Shown piece after piece: positions 28,364 through 36,715 of a stretch of 42,326 bases of DNA. The stretch is taken from assembly GCA_018267515.1 (NCBI GenBank), contig JAFDYJ010000025.1, positions 1 through 42,326 of the forward strand. The letters run 5' to 3'. How positions within the stretch are numbered: position 1 is the first letter of the stretch; each line of letters starts with the position of its first letter. The notes under the pieces are model-generated. The model worked only from the letters and a program-made list of their open reading frames with translations. It searched no databases and was not told where the DNA came from. Origin of the DNA: Bacteroidota bacterium. GTDB taxonomy: Bacteria > Bacteroidota > Bacteroidia > Chitinophagales > Chitinophagaceae. A program made the translations under genes and the position numbers.

Positions 28364-28888
28364 ATGATTCTCCCCCCCTCTTTAAAAATTATTGCAGGAG
28401 TACTTCTATTGCTCGTCATCCTGTTTTTTATTTTGAAAAAACAACGAAAACTGACCGGGCTTCTTTTTATAATTGCCTTAGGTGTAGGGGCATGGCAGGG
28501 ATGGAAGGAATATAACCGAACTAACGAAGACATGGCACAGCTTGAGGCTGATATAAAAATTGCTGCAACAGCTTTGATCCACGATTATGAAACCAACGAT
28601 ACACTATCCAATCAAAAATATCTCGGCAAGGTTATTGAAGTAAACGGGCCTATTAAGAAAATCGAAAAAAATGATGACGGCGGTTATGTGGTGGTGCTGG
28701 GTGATACAGCCAGCCTTTCCGCAGTACGATGTGCCATTGATTCCATTCATAGCCCGGATGCAGCCGTTTTACAAACGGGAACGTCTGCAATCCTGAGAGG
28801 AAACTGCTCAGGCTTTAATAAAGATGAGTTGGGATTAGGCTCTGATGTAATCTTAAACCGTTGCGCTATTATTAAAAATGAAAAATAA
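28364..28888 (+). CDS. Membrane-anchored protein with OB-fold (tRNA_anti-like)
   Basis: This 174-residue protein has two hydrophobic segments at the N-terminus (about 8-24 and 31-45). A soluble domain of about 110 residues includes LGKVIEVNGPIKKIEKNDDGGYVVVLGD and ends in AILRGNCSGFNKDELGLGSDVILNRC. This matches the tRNA_anti-like OB-fold domain found in many small Bacteroidota envelope proteins; nucleic-acid binding is not shown for them. It overlaps the next gene (YceI-like) by 11 bases if that one starts at 28878, which points to one transcript. The true role is unknown. Confidence 0.75.
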   Translation: MILPPSLKIIAGVLLLLVILFFILKKQRKLTGLLFIIALGVGAWQGWKEYNRTNEDMAQLEADIKIAATALIHDYETNDTLSNQKYLGKVIEVNGPIKKIEKNDDGGYVVVLGDTASLSAVRCAIDSIHSPDAAVLQTGTSAILRGNCSGFNKDELGLGSDVILNRCAIIKNEK

Positions 28889-29453
28889 ATTAATGAAAAA
28901 GACCGTGGTTATTGTGCTGGGTGTATTCTTACTGTCAGCTACCGGTGTAACAGGACAAGATAAATTTTATACAAAAAATGGTAAGGTTTCCTTTTTCTCT
29001 TCCACACCCATGGAAAACATTGAAGCCAATAATAAAACGGCTGTGGCATTGCTGAATTCCAAAACCGGAGAATTGAGAGTTGCAACTTTACTGAAAGGTT
29101 TTGAATTTAAAAAAGCGTTGATGCAGGAACATTTTAATTCAGACTATGTAGAGAGTGATAAATTTCCGAAATCTGAATTTGAAGGGCTGATTGTCAATAA
29201 TAATGAAATCAATTATACTGCCAACGGAACTTATACTGCTAAGGTAAAAGGGAAATTAACCCTGCATGGAATTACAAATGACGTTGAAACCACCGGTTCC
29301 GTAATTATAAAAGACGGCAAAGTTCATACTAATTCCATTTTCACCATTTTACTGGCCGATTATAAAATATCCATTCCGGCAGATGTCAGGAATAGCATAT
29401 CCAATACCATTAAGATAACGGTAGATTGTGGCTTAGATCCTCTCAAGTCTTAA
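28878..29453 (+). CDS. YceI family periplasmic lipid-binding-like protein
   Basis: This 191-residue exported protein has a signal peptide (about 1-27, ending VTGQ) and one YceI domain of the lipocalin-like kind. Typical phrases are GKVSFFSSTPMENIEANN, HFNSDYVESDKFPKSEFEG, and GKLTLHGITNDVETTGSV. Members bind isoprenoid-type lipids; the ligand here is unknown. The first ATG (28878) overlaps the preceding gene, and a second at 28893 would give a shorter but still normal signal peptide. The gene shares a transcript with the OB-fold gene. The C-terminus is complete. Confidence 0.88.
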   Translation: MKNKLMKKTVVIVLGVFLLSATGVTGQDKFYTKNGKVSFFSSTPMENIEANNKTAVALLNSKTGELRVATLLKGFEFKKALMQEHFNSDYVESDKFPKSEFEGLIVNNNEINYTANGTYTAKVKGKLTLHGITNDVETTGSVIIKDGKVHTNSIFTILLADYKISIPADVRNSISNTIKITVDCGLDPLKS

Positions 29454-29552
29454 ATTCCCTTCTCCTTCAAAACAGGAAAAATCACTTAATTTCGACCAAT
29501 AAAATAGTTGTTTAACTAACTATTAGTGACTTCTTACAGATTACGCTGATTT

Positions 29553-29941
29553 TCACAGATGGAATTGAATGACCTTATATATAAAATCAGGAGTTGTATT
29601 TTCAAAGAGTATCCAACTTTAGATCCGGAGCTTTTAGAAAGTGTATATGAAGCTGCTTTGGCTTATGAATTGTGTAAATCTGACCTAACTATTCAAATTC
29701 AGGTTTTTTTGTCTGCAAATTACGATGACAGGAAACCTGAATTGGGATTTCGATCAGATATTTTGGTTGAAGTCTTGCAGGAAGTTCACAAAAAACAATT
29801 ACCGGTTTATTTAAAATTACCAGGTAAAAAACTGGAATAGGGGTTAACTTTAATGTTAGTTCGTTGAAGGATAAAGAAAGAATAAATCGCATACTCAATT
29901 AATAGAAAAATATAATCCGTTTCAATCTCTGAAATCTGTGA
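29553..29941. repeat. Short inverted arms flanking the GxxExxY remnant
   Basis: TCACAGAT (29553-29560, overlapping the remnant's ATG) and ATCTGTGA (29934-29941, just before the fad-type gene) are perfect 8-bp complements. Similar sequence next to the left arm (CAGATTACGCTGATTTTC) and the right arm (CTCTGAAATC) extends a weaker symmetry. They may mark the ends of an inserted unit. Confidence 0.4.
29559..29902 (+). pseudogene. Decayed GxxExxY family gene
   Basis: The first 66 residues match the GxxExxY family (LDPELLESVYEAALAYEL, GFRSDILVE). Against the family pattern, about a dozen residues that normally include IELKAVE are missing between DILVE and VLQEVHKKQLPVYLKL. The frame then ends at 29840 in KKLE. 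The expected C-terminus (GVNFNVSSLKDKERINRILN) continues in another frame to 29902, so there is also a frameshift near 29825-29835. Both defects make a functional product unlikely. The remnant lies between short inverted arms (29553-29560 and 29934-29941). Confidence 0.72.
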
Positions 29942-29946
29942 GAAAT

Positions 29947-32331
29947 ATGAATAGAATAATCAAAAAAGTTGCTGTTTTAGGCAGCGGAGTAATGGGCTCA
30001 AGAATCGCTTGCCATTTTGCCGGTATCGGGATTCCGGTCATGCTTCTTGATATAGTTCCTAAAGAAGCAATCGAAAGCAAAGACCACAAAGCCCGGAATA
30101 AAATCGTTAATGACTCATTAGCAGCCGCCGTCAAGTCAAATCCCTCTCCTCTTTATCAAAAGGATGCTTTAAAGAAAATCACCACCGGCAATTTCGATGA
30201 TAACATGAAGGATATTGCCGGCTGTGATTGGGTGATTGAAGTAGTGGTGGAAAGATTAGACATTAAGAAATCCGTTTATGAAAAAGTGGAACAATTCAGA
30301 AAATCCGGTACGCTGATTACTTCCAATACTTCCGGTATTCCTATCCATTTGCTTAGTGAAGGAAGAACAGAAGATTTCAAAAAGAATTTCTGCGGAACAC
30401 ACTTTTTTAATCCTCCCCGGTATTTAAGACTGCTGGAAATTATTCCAACACCCGACACCGATCCGGCTGTTGTTGATTTCCTGATGCATTATGGTGATTT
30501 GTATTTGGGCAAGACCACTGTACTATGTAAAGACAGTCCTGCTTTTATTGCCAACCGGATTGGTGTGTTTCATATCATGTTCATCTTTGGGTTAGTGGAT
30601 AAATTAGGATTAACAATTGATGAAGTAGATGCACTGACCGGCCCTGTCATCGGTCATCCCAAATCAGCTACATTCCGGACTGCAGATGTAGTTGGTATCG
30701 ATACGCTGGTGAAAGTGGCAAAAGGTGTTTCTGAGAATTGCCCCAACGATGAAGCCAGGGAAATTTTTAAAATCCCGGCATGGCTGGAAAAAATGGTAAC
30801 CGACAACTGGCTGGGAGATAAATCAGGCCAGGGCTTTTTTAAAAAAATAAAATCTGCCGGAGGTCAATCTGAAATTCAGACTCTCGACCTGAAGACTTTC
30901 GAATACAAGCCGAGAGTAAAACCAAAATTTGCAACATTGGAGACAGCAAAGCCAGTTGACGATTTGCAGCAACGGCTAAAAATGTTATGTGCCGGTCAGG
31001 ATAGAGCGGGTGAATTTTATCGCCATTTTCATTATGGACTATTCTCTTATATCTCACACCGCATACCGGAAATCAGTAATGAAATTTACCGGGTAGATGA
31101 TGCTATGATGGCCGGTTTCGGTTGGGAAGTCGGCGCCTTTGAAAGCTGGGATGTGTTAGGAGTAGAAAAAACAGTAAAAGCCATGAAGGACGCAGGCTAT
31201 TCTGTGGCTCCCTGGGTAGATGAAATGCTTGCCAAAGGAATTTCTTCTTTCTACAAAATTGAAAAGGGCATCCGCCTTTGTTATTCGCCTCTTTCAGGAT
31301 CTCATATACCATCTTCAGAAAGCGATGGATCAGCTTTTATTGTCATGAGCAACTTCAGGGATAAAATGATTTGGCATAATGCAAGTTGTAAATTGTATGA
31401 ATTAGGAGATGATGTGTTAGGATTTCAGTGGATCACTAAAATGGGAAGTATCGGTGGTGATGTATTGAGCGGAATTCAGACTGCTATAGATAAAGCAGAA
31501 AAAAATTATAAAGGATTGGTGATTGCCAATGAAGGTTCTAATTTTTCGGCAGGAGCAAATGTTGGATTGATCTTCATGCTTGCCATAGAACAGGAATACG
31601 ATGAGCTGGATATGGCCATCCGGCTTTTTCAGAATACAACAATGCGGGCAAGATATTCTTCTGTTCCGGTTGTAGTGGCGCCACATGGATTAGCTTTGGG
31701 AGGTGCCTGCGAGTTGAGCCTGCATTCGGATAAATGTTGCCCTGCAGCAGAAACTTATACCGGGCTGGTGGAATTGGGAGTCGGTTTAATTCCCGGCGGA
31801 GGTGGAACCAAAGAATTTGCTTTAAGAGCATCAGATGAAATGCACGAAGATGAACCTGAAACTATTACATTAAAGCACCGCTTCTTTACAATTGCCACAG
31901 CCAAAGTTGGCACATCCGCCTATGAAGGATTTGATATAGGTGTGTATCGAAAAGGCCATGATGAAGTTGTGATCAATCAAAACCGGAGAATTGCAGCAGC
32001 AAAAAAATCAGTCATTGAAATCTTCGATAGTGGTTATGTTACCCCGGTTCAGCGAAAAGATGTAAAAGTTTTAGGCCGTTCTGCATTGGGAGCATTGTAT
32101 GCAGGCATCAACGGGATGTGGAGAGCCAATTATGCAACCGATCATGATGTGGTGGTTGCAAAAAAGCTTGCCTATGTAATGTGCGGAGGTGACCTTACAG
32201 AACAATCTCATGTTTCTGAACAATATCTCCTTGACCTGGAACGGGAAGCTTTTCTTTCACTATGCGGTGAAAAGAAAACATTAGAACGGATTCAATCGGT
32301 ACTAAAGGGCGGAAAACCGATACGCAATTAA
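29947..32331 (+). CDS. 3-hydroxyacyl-CoA dehydrogenase / enoyl-CoA hydratase fusion (FadN-like)
   Basis: This 794-residue bifunctional enzyme covers two steps of fatty acid beta-oxidation. The N-terminal half has the NAD site LGSGVMGSRIACHFAG (11-26), the catalytic-region GTHFFNPPRYLRLLEIIPT, and DSPAFIANRIG. A central helical part follows, and the C-terminal crotonase domain has the oxyanion segment NFSAGANVG, LALGGACELSLHSD and VELGVGLIPGGGGT with both catalytic glutamates. The order dehydrogenase first, hydratase second is that of FadN rather than FadB. A GTG at 29938 is in frame, but it lies inside the inverted arm of the preceding remnant, so I take ATG 29947. No thiolase or acyl-CoA dehydrogenase gene follows, although these usually accompany it. 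Confidence 0.92.
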   Translation: MNRIIKKVAVLGSGVMGSRIACHFAGIGIPVMLLDIVPKEAIESKDHKARNKIVNDSLAAAVKSNPSPLYQKDALKKITTGNFDDNMKDIAGCDWVIEVVVERLDIKKSVYEKVEQFRKSGTLITSNTSGIPIHLLSEGRTEDFKKNFCGTHFFNPPRYLRLLEIIPTPDTDPAVVDFLMHYGDLYLGKTTVLCKDSPAFIANRIGVFHIMFIFGLVDKLGLTIDEVDALTGPVIGHPKSATFRTADVVGIDTLVKVAKGVSENCPNDEAREIFKIPAWLEKMVTDNWLGDKSGQGFFKKIKSAGGQSEIQTLDLKTFEYKPRVKPKFATLETAKPVDDLQQRLKMLCAGQDRAGEFYRHFHYGLFSYISHRIPEISNEIYRVDDAMMAGFGWEVGAFESWDVLGVEKTVKAMKDAGYSVAPWVDEMLAKGISSFYKIEKGIRLCYSPLSGSHIPSSESDGSAFIVMSNFRDKMIWHNASCKLYELGDDVLGFQWITKMGSIGGDVLSGIQTAIDKAEKNYKGLVIANEGSNFSAGANVGLIFMLAIEQEYDELDMAIRLFQNTTMRARYSSVPVVVAPHGLALGGACELSLHSDKCCPAAETYTGLVELGVGLIPGGGGTKEFALRASDEMHEDEPETITLKHRFFTIATAKVGTSAYEGFDIGVYRKGHDEVVINQNRRIAAAKKSVIEIFDSGYVTPVQRKDVKVLGRSALGALYAGINGMWRANYATDHDVVVAKKLAYVMCGGDLTEQSHVSEQYLLDLEREAFLSLCGEKKTLERIQSVLKGGKPIRN

Positions 32332-32364
32332 CAGGTCTTTTAAAAAAGAAAGAACAGGGACGCT

Positions 32365-33030
32365 ATGGGTACAGTGGAAATTGACAAAATAAATTTTCAA
32401 TTAGTCATCCGCTCTCACATCATCACTTACGGTGATGCCGCTACTCCCGTCCTTACCGAACAAATGCGTGATGAAATAGAAACCATGTGGAATGAACCTC
32501 AGGCTGAAATCAATTGGCACAATCAGACATTCAACGTTATTTTCAGAATTACTTCATCCTTTCAACCCGGTATTCCAGCGATAGAAATTTATCAGAATCT
32601 TGATCCGAAAAATAATTATTTCCGGATAGAGGAATATGCTTATGGAAATATTTCCTTCGTGGATGGATTGGGTTGCAATAGCGGATATTTCAAAACTGAA
32701 AACCTGTATAAAGGCTCTACCACGGCAGCTCATGAATACGGGCACACACTGGGACTGGATCATCCAAAGGATACGGACTTCCGGGGAAAAGGAGTTCCGG
32801 GTATCATGTACCCGAGAGGTACATTGGTAGATTCACCATTTCAATATAACCCGGCAGCACGTGCAGGTGATAATACAAACGGAGGCACCATGCATCCAAA
32901 ATTCAGGAAGGTAACGAATAAGGATATTGCACTATTAAAACTGAAAGAACTCAGTTTTGAAAATGAAATTGCAATCCTGGGAAATTTTTCAAGCATCTGG
33001 CATCCTAATCACTCATCTCTGACAACTTAA
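32365..33030 (+). CDS. Metzincin-type zinc metalloprotease without export signal
   Basis: This 221-residue protein has the full metzincin motif HEYGHTLGLDH: zinc-binding His123, His127 and His133, with catalytic Glu124. A Met-turn candidate is Met148 in PGIMYPRG. The upstream beta segment (FRIEEYAYGNISFVDGLGC) fits the matrixin-like fold. The N-terminus (MGTVEIDKINFQLVIRSHII) is not a signal peptide and there is no propeptide cysteine switch, so it would stay in the cytosol or be exported by another route. It starts 33 bases after the beta-oxidation gene. The substrate is unknown; the zinc protease call is strong. Confidence 0.82.
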   Translation: MGTVEIDKINFQLVIRSHIITYGDAATPVLTEQMRDEIETMWNEPQAEINWHNQTFNVIFRITSSFQPGIPAIEIYQNLDPKNNYFRIEEYAYGNISFVDGLGCNSGYFKTENLYKGSTTAAHEYGHTLGLDHPKDTDFRGKGVPGIMYPRGTLVDSPFQYNPAARAGDNTNGGTMHPKFRKVTNKDIALLKLKELSFENEIAILGNFSSIWHPNHSSLTT

Positions 33031-33055
33031 ATAGAGCTCAGCATATTTTAGAAAA

Positions 33056-33988
33056 TCACAGTTTCAAAAGTTCTTTCAAAGCTGGATTAATTGAAGAAAA
33101 CTCAAACTCAAATCCGGTGTCTGTTATTTTTTGTGAACTTACATTTCTGCTTTTTAAAATTTCGTTGCTCATTTCACCCAGCATAAGCTTTAATATAAAA
33201 GAAGGAACATGAATGGGAATAAAGTATTTCCTTTTGTTCAATTTTGCCAGGCTGAGAACCATTTTTAGGTTGCTGACGGGTTGCGGTGCCACCGCATTAT
33301 AAACCCCTGATAAATTTTCATTCTCAATAGCCCTGATATACAGGTTCACCAAATCGTTTATGTGTATCCAGCTCATGAATTGTTTTCCATTTCCCAATAT
33401 TGGCGCAATCCCATATTTTAACGGTGATTTAAATTTCTTAAAAGCGCCATCCTCATGGCTCAATATAATACCTGTTCTGAAAATAACTAACCTTTTCCCA
33501 CTCCCCTTTACAGTTTCAATAGCAGATTCCCACTGCCGGCAGACAGTGCCCAAAAAATCAGTTGCCGGTGGATCTGTTTCTTTCAGCTGATCTTCATCAC
33601 CTGAACCTGAATGATACCAGCCAATAGCAGAAGCACTGATCACCGCCTTCACCTTATTGGGAATTCTTTTCAAACTTTCCACGATCAGTTTACTGCCGGC
33701 TACCCGGCTGTTAAAAATCTCCTGCTTTCTTTTTTGGCTCCACCTCTTTTTTGCAAGTGAAGCCCCGGCAAGATGAATAATATAATCCGCTTTTGAAATT
33801 GCTTTTTCATCGAGGTACCCTTTTTCTATATTCCATCCTGCAAATTCAATATCCGGATTATCTTTTTTAAACACTGTATCCTTTACATCCCTTGTTAAAA
33901 TAATTATGGTATAACCTCTCCTTTGCAGGGCTTTTGTCAATGCTTTGCCGGTCATACCGGTACCGCCTGTAATGATAACTGTAGCCAT
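33056..33988 (-). CDS. TIGR01777 family SDR epimerase/oxidoreductase (YfcH-like)
   Basis: This 310-residue extended short-chain dehydrogenase has the dinucleotide motif GGTGMTGK (8-15), IIHLAGASL (about 67-75), the region ISASAIGWYHSG that carries the catalytic Tyr (about 117-128), and the C-terminal DUF1731 segment (PSFILKLMLGEMSNEIL, QKITDTGFEFEF) that defines TIGR01777. The family covers YfcH and cell-division-linked proteins; its reaction is unknown. It converges with the metzincin gene and diverges from the ABC operon at 34076. Cytosolic. Confidence 0.9.
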   Translation of the reverse strand: MATVIITGGTGMTGKALTKALQRRGYTIIILTRDVKDTVFKKDNPDIEFAGWNIEKGYLDEKAISKADYIIHLAGASLAKKRWSQKRKQEIFNSRVAGSKLIVESLKRIPNKVKAVISASAIGWYHSGSGDEDQLKETDPPATDFLGTVCRQWESAIETVKGSGKRLVIFRTGIILSHEDGAFKKFKSPLKYGIAPILGNGKQFMSWIHINDLVNLYIRAIENENLSGVYNAVAPQPVSNLKMVLSLAKLNKRKYFIPIHVPSFILKLMLGEMSNEILKSRNVSSQKITDTGFEFEFSSINPALKELLKL

Positions 33989-34019
33989 AGTATATCAATT
34001 TGCAAATCTCATCAAATAT

Positions 34020-34052
34020 TTTCTCAGGGTTTAACCTGAAAACATATTTTTG
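34020..34052 (+). promoter_or_regulatory. Promoter of the second ABC exporter pair
   Basis: TTTC (34020-34023), a 21-base spacer and TATTTTTG (34045-34052) fit the Bacteroidota promoter pattern with one mismatch in the upstream box. The ATG at 34076 follows after 23 bases, with GGAG close before it (34069-34072). Confidence 0.6.
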
Positions 34053-34075
34053 ACACTAATTTAAAACCGGAGCTT

Positions 34076-34972
34076 ATGAGTTCTATTCTTTCTATTCAAA
34101 ATTTCACCAAATACTATGGTGCTGTTCGTGCACTGAATAATGTTTCCTTTGAGGTGCCGGAAGGAAGTGTGTTTGGAATTTTAGGGCCCAATGGAAGCGG
34201 CAAGACAACATTACTCAGCATTATCCTTGATGTTTTGAAAGCAACAGCCGGTACTTATTCCTGGTTTGGTCAGCCGAATTCTCCTGATCAAAGGAAGAAA
34301 ATAGGATCTCTGCTGGAAACACCTAACTTTTATCATTACCTGTCGGCTACCGATAATCTGAAAATCACCCAGGCCATCAGTGGCAGAGGCGTCGGTTCAG
34401 ACCTTGATATCGTTCTTAAAAAAGTGAATCTATATGAACGCCGTAACAGTAAATTCAAAACTTTTAGCCTGGGAATGAAACAGCGGCTCGCAGTCGGGGC
34501 TGCATTGTTGGGAGAACCAATGGTAATGGTGCTGGATGAACCCACAAATGGATTAGACCCTGTCGGAATAGCTGAAATCCGTCAATTGATCATTGATTTA
34601 AGAAACCAGGGCCATACCATCATTATGGCAAGTCATTTACTGGATGAAGTGGAAAAAGTTTGTACTCATGTTGCCATATTAAAAACCGGCAATCTGCTTA
34701 CCACCGGTGCTGTGGAAGAAGTATTGATGGATGAAGATGTAGTGGAAGCGGCAGCAGCTAACCTGGAAGGTTTGGCGGCAGCATTAAAGAGGATCTGCAG
34801 CAATGTAACCATTGACACGACTGCAAAAACAGTCAATGCTGTATTTCCAAAAGGTACAGCTCAACTGGAAAGCATCAATAGTTTCTGCTTTCAAAACGGA
34901 ATCACATTAAATCATCTTTTACTGAAAAAGAAAAGACTGGAAGCCCGTTTCTTTGAATTAACCAACAACTAA
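34076..34972 (+). CDS. ABC transporter ATP-binding protein
   Basis: This 298-residue ABC ATPase has Walker A GPNGSGKT (37-44), the degenerate signature SLGMKQ (131-136), Walker B MVMVLDEP (149-156) and an H-loop in MASHLLDEVE. The long acidic C-terminal tail (MDEDVVEAAAANLEGLAAALK) is common in Bacteroidota exporters of the CcmA/NatA type. Its partner permease starts 17 bases after the stop. The pair resembles gliding-motility or bacitracin-type two-gene exporters, but the substrate is not visible. A promoter lies at 34020-34052. Confidence 0.92.
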   Translation: MSSILSIQNFTKYYGAVRALNNVSFEVPEGSVFGILGPNGSGKTTLLSIILDVLKATAGTYSWFGQPNSPDQRKKIGSLLETPNFYHYLSATDNLKITQAISGRGVGSDLDIVLKKVNLYERRNSKFKTFSLGMKQRLAVGAALLGEPMVMVLDEPTNGLDPVGIAEIRQLIIDLRNQGHTIIMASHLLDEVEKVCTHVAILKTGNLLTTGAVEEVLMDEDVVEAAAANLEGLAAALKRICSNVTIDTTAKTVNAVFPKGTAQLESINSFCFQNGITLNHLLLKKKRLEARFFELTNN

Positions 34973-34989
34973 TCTTTCAAACTGTATTT

Positions 34990-35802
34990 ATGAATAATCT
35001 TGTACGAACAGAATGGCTTAAAATCCGGAAATATAAAGCGTTTTGGTGGATCATCGGGCTGACCGCTCTTTCTTATCCGGGCATCAGCTATATCTTTCAT
35101 AATATTTATGACAGCTTTGCAAACCGGGAAGGAGAAACCGCTCAAATAATAAAAGCTCTCATCGGAAACCCATTTTCATTTCCGGAAGTCTGGCATACAA
35201 TTGCCTATACCTCGTCTCTTTTTGTTTTTATACCCGCTGTAGTGGTTATCATGTTTATTACAAATGAATATACTTTTAAAACCAACCGTCAAAATATCAT
35301 TGACGGCTGGAGCCGGAATGAATTTATGACCAGTAAGTTGATTGATGTTTTAATTATTTCTCTTCTCGTGACACTTTTATATATAATTATCTGCCTGTAT
35401 ACAGGCTTTACGACAGAAAATAATGGTGACGACATCTGGAGTATGTCTTATTATTCCGGCTTGTTTGCATTACAAACTTTTTCCCAGCTGTCTATTGCAT
35501 TTTTAGTGGGGTTCCTGCTCCGTAAAGCATTTATGGCGCTTGGAATTTTCCTTTTTTATTTTATTGTTTTAGAACCCAGTGTGGTAGGCATTGCAAGATG
35601 GAGGGCAAATGATATTGGTGAATTCTTACCCCTGGAAATATCAGATCGCCTGATACCGGTTCCGGCTTTTGTTGGTAAAATAGATAAGGAAGCTTATGAA
35701 CGGGCACTCTCTTCCATTAATATTCATTTACTTCTTACAGTTATTCTAACTGCTTTAATATGGTGGCTCTGTTTCCGGATGAATAACCGGAGAGATTTTT
35801 GA
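34990..35802 (+). CDS. ABC-2 type transporter permease
   Basis: This 270-residue membrane protein has about six helices (near 17-36, 69-88, 114-137, 157-178, 182-200, 243-262). The N-terminal amphipathic segment (MNNLVRTEWLKIRKYKAFWW) and the loop NEYTFKTNRQNIIDGWSRNEFMTSKL are typical coupling regions of ABC-2 permeases with six helices. It is translated 17 bases after its ATPase, so the two form one unit. It is unlike the NatB-type permease at 3482, which has a large external domain. Substrate unknown. Confidence 0.88.
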   Translation: MNNLVRTEWLKIRKYKAFWWIIGLTALSYPGISYIFHNIYDSFANREGETAQIIKALIGNPFSFPEVWHTIAYTSSLFVFIPAVVVIMFITNEYTFKTNRQNIIDGWSRNEFMTSKLIDVLIISLLVTLLYIIICLYTGFTTENNGDDIWSMSYYSGLFALQTFSQLSIAFLVGFLLRKAFMALGIFLFYFIVLEPSVVGIARWRANDIGEFLPLEISDRLIPVPAFVGKIDKEAYERALSSINIHLLLTVILTALIWWLCFRMNNRRDF

Positions 35803-35857
35803 ATTTTTAAAAATGGAATTACAGAATTTTCTTTCTGTTGTAACAGGGAATAATTAT

Positions 35858-36108
35858 TTGTTGCCAAAGGCAACTCAATAACCTTGCGAAACTAAAAGTT
35901 TCGCAAAGCTTCGTTCTGCGAGACTTGCAGTCTCGCAGAACTATTATGTTGCATTCTCTTCGTTCTGCGAGGCTTGTAGCCTCGCAGCATTATTACATTG
36001 CTTTCAGCAATATATCATATCACATATCTTTGCCCTCCTTGCTCTGCGAAGCTTATAGCTTCGCAGCATTATTACATTGCTTCCAGCAATATTTAATAGC
36101 TTATAGCA
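35858..36108. repeat. REP-like hairpin array, left side of the RAYT gene
   Basis: Hairpins in order: GTTGCC-aaa-GGCAAC (35860-35874); TTGCGAAACT with AGTTTCGCAA (35884-35906); a 12-bp stem TTCTGCGAGACT with AGTCTCGCAGAA (35914-35940); CTGCGAGGCT with AGCCTCGCAG (35965-35987); TTGCT-ttc-AGCAA (35998-36010); CTGCGAAGCT with AGCTTCGCAG (36044-36066); TTGCT-tcc-AGCAA (36077-36089). Most loops are three bases. The stem core GCGAnnCT/AGnnTCGC has paired changes at nn in each copy, as expected of a conserved hairpin. The segment downstream of the last two main hairpins, CGCAGCATTATTACATTGC, is repeated exactly. Confidence 0.88.
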
Positions 36109-36143
36109 ACATTGTATCTTTACAGAAATAAAGACCTTTCCCA

Positions 36144-36701
36144 ATGAGTTACGAATTTGCCGATGGATACAAAATTCGTGATCAAGCTGCAACACATCTT
36201 CTCACTTTCTCAATTATGGGCTGGATAGATATTTTCAGTCGTCAGCGATACAGGGATATTGTTCTTGAAAGTTTCGGGTTTTGCAGATCAAAAAAATCAT
36301 TACAGATTGGTGCCTTCGTAATCATGACAAACCATATACATACCATCTGGACGGCACCCAATAAAAATCTCAGTGATATCATCCGGGATTTCAAAACATT
36401 TACCAGCAAAGCAATCACCCAGTCAATAAAAGAAGAACCAGAAAGTCGCAGGGACTGGCTGCTATATATGTTCCAGTTTTATGCTAAAGTTTCTCCTGCA
36501 AATGATTTTTTCAAAGTATGGACAGGAAATAATCACCCTGAAGAAATTACAGGTGACTCATTTCTAAAATCAAAGCTGAATTATATACATGAAAATCCTG
36601 TGAGGGCAGGATTTGTAGCTGAGCCTTCTCATTATTTGTATAGCAGCGCCGCCAATTATGAAGGCAAAAAGGGAATTATGGAAATTGACTTTCTGTTGTA
36701 A
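36144..36701 (+). CDS. REP-associated tyrosine transposase (RAYT)
   Basis: This 185-residue Y1 transposase/nuclease of the IS200-like superfamily has the metal-binding HUH motif as HIH at 64-66 (IMTNHIHTI) and the likely catalytic Tyr147 in LNYIHENPVRAG, both diagnostic of single-copy RAYT proteins. Known RAYTs nick REP hairpins and are thought to spread them. The gene lies between two arrays of short hairpins that share the same stems (35858-36108 and 36716-36820), the layout of a REPtron. All key residues are present, so it may be active. A -7-like box TATCTTTA (36115-36122) precedes the ATG by 21 bases. There are no IS ends and no second gene. Confidence 0.9.
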   Translation: MSYEFADGYKIRDQAATHLLTFSIMGWIDIFSRQRYRDIVLESFGFCRSKKSLQIGAFVIMTNHIHTIWTAPNKNLSDIIRDFKTFTSKAITQSIKEEPESRRDWLLYMFQFYAKVSPANDFFKVWTGNNHPEEITGDSFLKSKLNYIHENPVRAGFVAEPSHYLYSSAANYEGKKGIMEIDFLL

Positions 36702-36715
36702 TGAATGATTATTAA

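Noticed and set aside
35858..36108. CRISPR array
   Set aside because: The repeats are short hairpins with paired changes, unevenly spaced, with no regular unique spacers and no cas genes.
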